Assembly: GCA_018389105.1 (NCBI GenBank)
Contig: JACATO010000069.1
Span: forward strand, 374,501-438,500
Direction of reading: 5' to 3'
Length of the DNA: 64,000 nt
DNA from: Nautilus pompilius
Lineage: Eukaryota; Mollusca; Cephalopoda; Nautilida; Nautilidae
The first letter of the stretch is position 1, and each line of letters opens with the position of its first letter. Under the pieces are notes generated by a model. That model had not been told where the DNA came from. It searched no databases and was given only the letters and a program-made list of their open reading frames with translations. The position numbers and the translations under genes are program-made. Below are positions 57,683 to 64,000 of the stretch, piece after piece.

Positions 57683-60600
57683 AAGAAAGAGACTTTAAAT
57701 CTCCCGCCATCGTGTGACGAGTGTCCGTGAAGGGCTGTCCTGCGATTAGAAAGAGACTTTAAATCCCCCGCCATCGTGTGACGAGTGTCCGTGAAGGGCT
57801 GTCCTGCGATTAGAAAGAGACTTTAAATCTCCCGCCATCGTGTGACGAGTGTCCGTGAAGGGCTGTCCTGCGATTAGAAAGAGACTTTAAATCCCCCGCC
57901 ATCGTGTGACGAGTGTCCGTGAAGGGCTGTCCTGCGATTAGAAAGAGACTTTAAATCTCCCGCCATCGTGTGACGAGTGTCCGTGAAGGGCTGTCCTGCG
58001 ATTAGAAAGAGACTTTAAATCTCCCGCCATCGTGTGACGAGTGTCCGTGAAGGACTGTCCTGCGATTAGAAAGAGACTTTAAATCTCCCGCCATCGTGTG
58101 ACGAGTGTCCGTGAAGGGCTGTCCTGCGATAAGAAAGAGACTTTAAATCTCCCGCCATCGTGTGACGAGTGTCCGTGAAGGGCTGTCCTGCGATTAGAAA
58201 GAGACTTTAAATCCCCCGCCATCGTGTGACGAGTGTCCGTGAAGGGCTGTCCTGCGATTAGAAAGAGACTTTAAATCCCCCGCCATCGTGTGACGAGTGT
58301 CCGTGAAGGGCTGTCCTGCGATAAGAAAGAGACTTTAAATCCCCCGCCATCGTGTGACGAGTGTCCGTGAAGGTCTGTCCTGCGATTAGAAAGAGACTTT
58401 AAATCCCCCGCCATCGTGTGACGAGTGTCCGTGAAGGGCTGTCCTGCGATTAGAAAGAGACTTTAAATCCCCCGCCATCGTGTGACGAGTGTCCGTGAAG
58501 GGCTGTCCTGCGATTAGAAAGAGACTTTAAATCCCCCGCCATCGTGTGACGAGTGTCCGTGAAGGGCTGTCCTGCGATAAGAAAGAGACTTTAAATCCCC
58601 CGCCATCGTGTGACGAGTGTCCGTGAAGGGCTGTCCTGCGATTAGAAAGAGACTTTAAATCTCCCGCCATCGTGTGACGAGTGACCGTGAAGGTCTGTCC
58701 TGCGATTAGAAAGAGACTTTAAATCCCCCGCCATCGTGTGACGAGTGTCCGTGAAGGGCTGTCCTGCGATTAGAAAGAGACTTTAAATCCCCCGCCATCG
58801 TGTGACGAGTCCGTGTCCCGATTTCTTTTCCTTTCCCGTCGTGTGCGTGTCCGTGAAGGGCTGTCCTGCGATGGAAAGAGACTTTAAATCCCCCGCCATC
58901 GTGTGACGAGTGTCCGTGAAGGGCTGTCCTGCGATAAAAGAGACTTTAAATCCCCGCCATCGTGTGACGAGTGTCCGTGAAGGGCTGTCCTGCGATTAGA
59001 AAGAGACTTTAAATCTCCCGCCATCGTGTGACGAGTGTCCGTGAAGGGCTGTCCTGCGATTAGAAAGAGACTTTAAATCCCCCGCCATCGTGTGACGAGT
59101 GTCCGTGAAGGGCTGTCCTGCGATTAGAAAGAGACTTTAAATCCCCGCCATCGTGTGACGAGTGTCCGTGAAGGGCTGTCCTGCGATTAGAAAGAGACTT
59201 TAAATCCCCCGCCATCGTGTGACGAGTGTCCGTGAAGGGCTGTCCTGCGATAAGAAAGAGACTTTAAATCCCCCGCCATCGTGTGACGAGTGTCCGTGAA
59301 GGGCTGTCCTGCGATTAGAAAGAGACTTTAAATCCCCCGCCATCGTGTGACGAGTGTCCGTGAAGGGCTGTCCTGCGATTAGAAAGAGACTTTAAATCCC
59401 CCGCCATCGTGTGACGAGTGTCCGTGAAGGGCTGTCCTGCGATTAGAAAGAGACTTTAAATCCCCCGCCATCGTGTGACGAGTGTCCGTGAAGGGCTGTC
59501 CTGCGATTAGAAAGAGACTTTAAATCTCCCGCCATCGTGTGACGAGTGTCCGTGAAGGGCTGTCCTGCGATTAGAAAGAGACTTTAAATCTCCCGCCATC
59601 GTGTGACGAGTGTCCGTGAAGGGCTGTCCTGCGATTAGAAAGAGACTTTAAATCCCCGCCATCGTGTGACGAGTGTCCGTGAAGGGCTGTCCTGCGATTA
59701 GAAAGAGACTTTAAATCCCCCGCCATCGTGTGACGAGTGTCCGTGAAGGGCTGTCCTGCGATTAGAAAGAGACTTTAAATCCCCCGCCATCGTGTGACGA
59801 GTGTCCGTGAAGGGCTGTCCTGCGATTAGAAAGAGACTTTAAATCTCCCGCCATCGTGTGACGAGTGTCCGTGAAGGGCTGTCCTGCGATTAGAAAGAGA
59901 CTTTAAATCTCCCGCCATCGTGTGACGAGTGTCCGTGAAGGGCTGTCCTGCGATTAGAAAGGGACTTTAAATCTCCCGCCATCGTGTGACGAGTGTCCGT
60001 GAAGGGCTGTCCTGCGATAGAAAGAGACTTTAAATCCCCGCCATCGTGTGACGAGTGTCCGTGAAGGGCTGTCCTGCGATAAGAAAGAGACTTTAAATCT
60101 CCCGCCATCGTGTGACGAGTGTCCGTGAAGGGCTGTCCTGCGATAAGAAAGAGACTTTAAATCTCCCGCCATCGTGTGACGAGTGTCCGTGAAGGGCTGT
60201 CCTGCGATAAGAAAGAGACTTTAAATCTCCCGCCATCGTGTGACGAGTGTCCGTGAAGGGCTGTCCTGCGATTAGAAAGAGACTTTAAATCTCCCGCCAT
60301 GTGACGAGTGTCCGTGAAGGGCTGTCCTGCGATAAGAAAGAGACTTTAAATCTCCCGCCATCGTGTGACGAGTGTCCGTGAAGGGCTGTCCTGCGATTAG
60401 AAAGAGACTTTAAATCTCCCGCCATCGTGTGACGAGTGTCCGTGAAGGGCTGTCCTGCGATTAGAAAGAGACTTTAAATCCCCCGCCATCGTGTGACGAG
60501 TGTCCGTGAAGGGCTGTCCTGCGATAAGAAAGAGACTTTAAATCTCCCGCCATCGTGTGACGAGTGTCCGTGAAGGGCTGTCCTGCGATTAGAAAGAGAC

Positions 60601-63600
60601 TTTAAATCTCCCGCCATCGTGTGACGAGTGTCCGTGAGGGGCTGTCCTGCGATAAGAAAGAGACTTTAAATCCCCCGCCATCGTGTGACGAGTGTCCGTG
60701 AAGGGCTGTCCTGCGATAAGAAAGAGACTTTAAATCCCCCGCCATCGTGTGACGAGTGTCCGTGAAGGGCTGTCCTGCGATTAGAAAGAGACTTTAAATC
60801 CCCCGCCATCGTGTGACGAGTGTCCGTGAGGGGCTGTCCTGCGATAAGAAAGAGACTTTAAATCCCCGCCATCGTGTGACGAGTGTCCGTGAAGGGCTGT
60901 CCTGCGATTAGAAAGAGACTTTAAATCCCCGCCATCGTGTGACGAGTGTCCGTGAAGGGCTGTCCTGCGATTAGAAAGAGACTTTAAATCTCCCGCCATC
61001 GTGTGACGAGTGTCCGTGAAGGGCTGTCCTGCGATTAGAAAGAGACTTTAAATCTCCCGCCATCGTGTGACGAGTGTCCGTGAAGGGCTGTCCTGCGATT
61101 AGAAAGAGACTTTAAATCCCCGCCATCGTGTGACGAGTGTCCGTGAAGGGCTGTCCTGCGATAAGAAAGAGACTTTAAATCTCCCGCCATCGTGTGACGA
61201 GTGTCCGTGAAGGGCTGTCCTGCGATAAGAAAGAGACTTTAAATCCCCCGCCATCGTGTGACGAGTGTCCGTGAAGGGCTGTCCTGCGATAAGAAAGAGA
61301 CTTTAAATCCCCCGCCATCGTGTGACGAGTGTCCGTGAAGGGCTGTCCTGCGATTAGAAAGAGACTTTAAATCCCCCGCCATCGTGTGACGAGTGTCCGT
61401 GAAGGGCTGTCCTGCGATAGAAAGAGACTTTAAATCCCCCGCCATCGTGTGACGAGTGTCCGTGAAGGGCTGTCCTGCGATTAGAAAGAGACTTTAAATC
61501 CCCCGCCATCGTGTGACGAGTGTCCGTGAAGGGCTGTCCTGCGATTAGAAAGAGACTTTAAATCTCCCGCCATCGTGTGACGAGTGTCCGTGAAGGGCTG
61601 TCCTGCGATTAGAAAGAGACTTTAAATCACCCGCCATCGTGTGACGAGTGTCCGTGAAGGGCTGTCCTGCGATTAGAAAGAGACTTTAAATCCCCCGCCA
61701 TCGTGTGACGAGTGTCCGTGAAGGGCTGTCCTGCGATTAAGAAAGAGACTTTAAATCCCCCGCCATCGTGTGACGAGTGTCCGTGAAGGGCTGTCCTGCG
61801 ATTAGAAAGAGACTTTAAATCCCCCGCCATCGTGTGACGAGTGTCCGTGAAGGGCTGTCCTGCGATAGAAAGAGACTTTAAATCCCCCGCCATCGTGTGA
61901 CGAGTGTCCGTGAAGGGCTGTCCTGCGATTAGAAAGAGACTTTAAATCCCCCGCCATCGTGTGACGAGTGTCCGTGAGGGGCTGTCCTGCGATTAGAAAG
62001 AGACTTTAAATCCCCCGCCATCGTGTGACGAGTGTCCGTGAAGGGCTGTCCTGCGATTAGAAAGAGACTTTAAATCTCCCGCCATCGTGTGACGAGTGTC
62101 CGTGAAGGGCTGTCCTGCGATTAGAAAGAGACTTTAAATCCCCCGCCATCGTGTGACGAGTGTCCGTGAAGGGCTGTCCTGCGATTAGAAGAGACTTTAA
62201 ATCCCCGCCATCGTGTGACGAGTGTCCGTGAAGGGCTGTCCTGTGATAAGAAAGAGACTTTAAATCTCCCGCCATCGTGTGACGAGTGTCCGTGAAGGGC
62301 TGTCCTGCGATTAGAAAGAGACTTTAAATCTCCCGCCATCGTGTGACGAGTGTCCTTGAAGGGCTGTCCTGCGATTAGAAAGAGACTTTAAATCTCCCGC
62401 CATCGTGTGACGAGTGTCCGTGAAGGGCTGTCCTGCGATTAGAAAGAGACTTTAAATCTCCCGCCATCGTGTGACGAGTGTCCGTGAAGGGCTGTCCTGC
62501 GATAGAAAGAGACTTTAAATCCCCCGCCATCGTGTGACGAGTGTCCGTGAAGGGCTGTCCTGCGATTAGAAAGAGACTTTAAATCCCCCGCCATCGTGTG
62601 ACGAGTGTCCGTGAAGGGCTGTCCTGCGATAAGAAAGAGACTTTAAATCCCCCGCCATCGTGTGACGAGTGTCCGTGAAGGGCTGTCCTGCGATTAGAAA
62701 GAGACTTTAAATCCCCCGCCATCGTGTGACGAGTGTCCGTGAGGGGCTGTCCTGCGATAAGAAAGAGACTTTAAATCCCCCGCCATCGTGTGACGAGTGT
62801 CCGTGAAGGGCTGTCCTGCGATTAGAAAGAGACTTTAAATCTCCCGCCATCGTGTGACGAGTGTCCGTGAAGGGCTGTCCTGCGATTAGAAAGAGACTTT
62901 AAATCCCCCGCCATCGTGTGACGAGTGTCCGTGAAGGGCTGTCCTGCGATTAGAAAGAGACTTTAAATCACCCGCCATCGTGTGACGAGTGTCCGTGAAG
63001 GGCTGTCCTGCGATTAGAAAGAGACTTTAAATCCCCCGCCATCGTGTGACGAGTGTCCGTGAAGGGCTGTCCTGCGATTAGAAAGAGACTTTAAATCTCC
63101 CGCCATCGTGTGACGAGTGTCCGTGAAGGGCTGTCCTGCGATTAGAAAGAGACTTTAAATCTCCCGCCATCGTGTGACGAGTGTCCGTGAAGGGCTGTCC
63201 TGCGATAAGAAAGAGACTTTAAATCTCCCGCCATCGTGTGACGAGTGTCCGTGCGGGGCTGTCCTGCGATAAGAAAGAGACTTTAAATCCCCCGCCATCG
63301 TGTGACGAGTGTCCGTGAAGGGCTGTCCTGCGATTAGAAAGAGACTTTAAATCCCCCGCCATCGTGTGACGAGTGTCCGTGAAGGGCTGTCCTGCGATTA
63401 GAAAGAGACTTTAAATCCCCCGCCATCGTGTGACGAGTGTCCGTGAAGGGCTGTCCTGCGATTAGAAAGAGACTTTAAATCTCCCGCCATCGTGTGACGA
63501 GTGTCCGTGAAGGGCTGTCCTGCGATTAGAAAGAGACTTTAAATCTCCCGCCATCGTGTGACGAGTGTCCGTGAAGGGCTGTCCTGCGATTAGAAAGAGA

Positions 63601-64000
63601 CTTTAAATCCCCCGCCATCGTGTGACGAGTGTCCGTGAAGGGCTGTCCTGCGATAGAAAGAGACTTTAAATCTCCCGCCATCGTGTGACGAGTGTCCGTG
63701 AAGGGCTGTCCTGCGATTAGAAAGAGACTTTAAATCCCCCGCCATCGTGTGACGAGTGTCCGTGAAGGGCTGTCCTGCGATTAGAAAGAGACTTTAAATC
63801 CCCGCCATCGTGTGACGAGTGTCCGTGAAGGGCTGTCCTGCGATTAGAAAGAGACTTTAAATCCCCCGCCATCGTGTGACGAGTGTCCGTGAAGGGCTGT
63901 CCTGCGATTAGAAAGAGACTTTAAATCCCCCGCCATCGTGTGACGAGTGTCCGTGAAGGGCTGTCCTGCGATAAGAAAGAGACTTTAAATCCCCCGCCAT
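57683..64000. repeat. 64-bp satellite array, about 99 copies, continues past the window
   Basis: The unit AGAGACTTTAAATCCCCCGC, CATCGTGTGACGAGTGTCCG, TGAAGGGCTGTCCTGCGATT, AGAA repeats at 64 bp (62-65 with indels). Main variant sites are TCTCCC versus TCCCCC and GATTAGAA versus GATAAGAA or GATAGAA. Similarity between copies is very high. One interruption lies at about 58809-58845. Confidence 0.97.
58809..58845. other. Foreign insertion within the 64-bp array
   Basis: Between GACGAGT and GTGTCCGTGAAGG a pyrimidine-rich stretch of about 37 bases (CCCGATTTCTTTTCCTTTCC in its middle) breaks one unit. The two following units have lost a few bases in the GATTAGAAAG stretch (for example GATGGAAAG). 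Confidence 0.8.

Noticed and set aside
59890-62339. Repetitive proteins encoded on the minus strand of the 64-bp array
   Set aside because: The frames are by-products of the satellite unit, shift phase every copy, and begin and end at unit variants; there is no sign of a gene.
55514-64000. CRISPR array
   Set aside because: Both arrays are head-to-tail repeats without unique spacers, in an intron-bearing eukaryotic genome.

Overview
The window is eukaryotic nuclear DNA, most likely from a mollusc. It holds spliced genes with GT-AG introns, tRNA-derived SINE-like pieces, decayed Tc1/mariner and hAT transposons, microsatellites and two satellite arrays. The mollusc call rests on a nuclear copy of mitochondrial DNA (NUMT) at about 23.4-32.0 kb. 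Its pieces follow COX3, tRNA region, ND3, tRNA-Ser, ND2, COX1, COX2, tRNA-Asp, ATP8 on the plus strand, with CYTB, ND1 and 16S rRNA on the minus strand. This is the arrangement of chitons, cephalopods and early-branching gastropods. TGA and ATA still fit as Trp and Met in the ND2 piece.

Layout. 1-4.2 kb: the last coding exon (220-305) and long 3' UTR of an unidentified plus-strand gene. 4.2-18.6 kb: a complete seven-exon minus-strand gene for DNAJC27/RBJ, a Rab-like GTPase with a C-terminal J domain (267 aa), convergent with the previous gene. Its introns carry a dead hAT/ZBED transposon, a SINE, Tc1-like remnants and a full-length but inactive 1.3-kb mariner. A CCAAT/GC-box promoter lies at 18.5-18.6 kb. 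18.6-23.4 kb: intergenic, with tRNA-like SINE fragments and a minisatellite. 23.4-32.0 kb: the NUMT mosaic. 32.25-39.5 kb: a three-exon minus-strand gene that I assign to the CIMIP5 (C2orf50) family of ciliary microtubule inner proteins (182 aa), with a Tc1-like remnant in its first intron. 39.5-54.7 kb: no gene I can name; Tc1-like relics, GA/CT tracts, a minisatellite containing CRE-like palindromes, SINE-like pieces and one weak orphan exon. 54.7-55.3 kb: a 598-bp Tigger/pogo-like MITE. 55.5-56.7 kb: a 38-bp tandem array with five-unit higher-order structure. 57.7-64.0 kb: a 64-bp satellite array of about 99 copies that runs off the window.

The two assigned genes are not an operon or pathway, although both belong to families linked to signalling or cilia. 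Most open frames in the window are chance frames, satellite frames or relics of mobile or mitochondrial DNA. I found no viral gene, toxin gene or CRISPR array.
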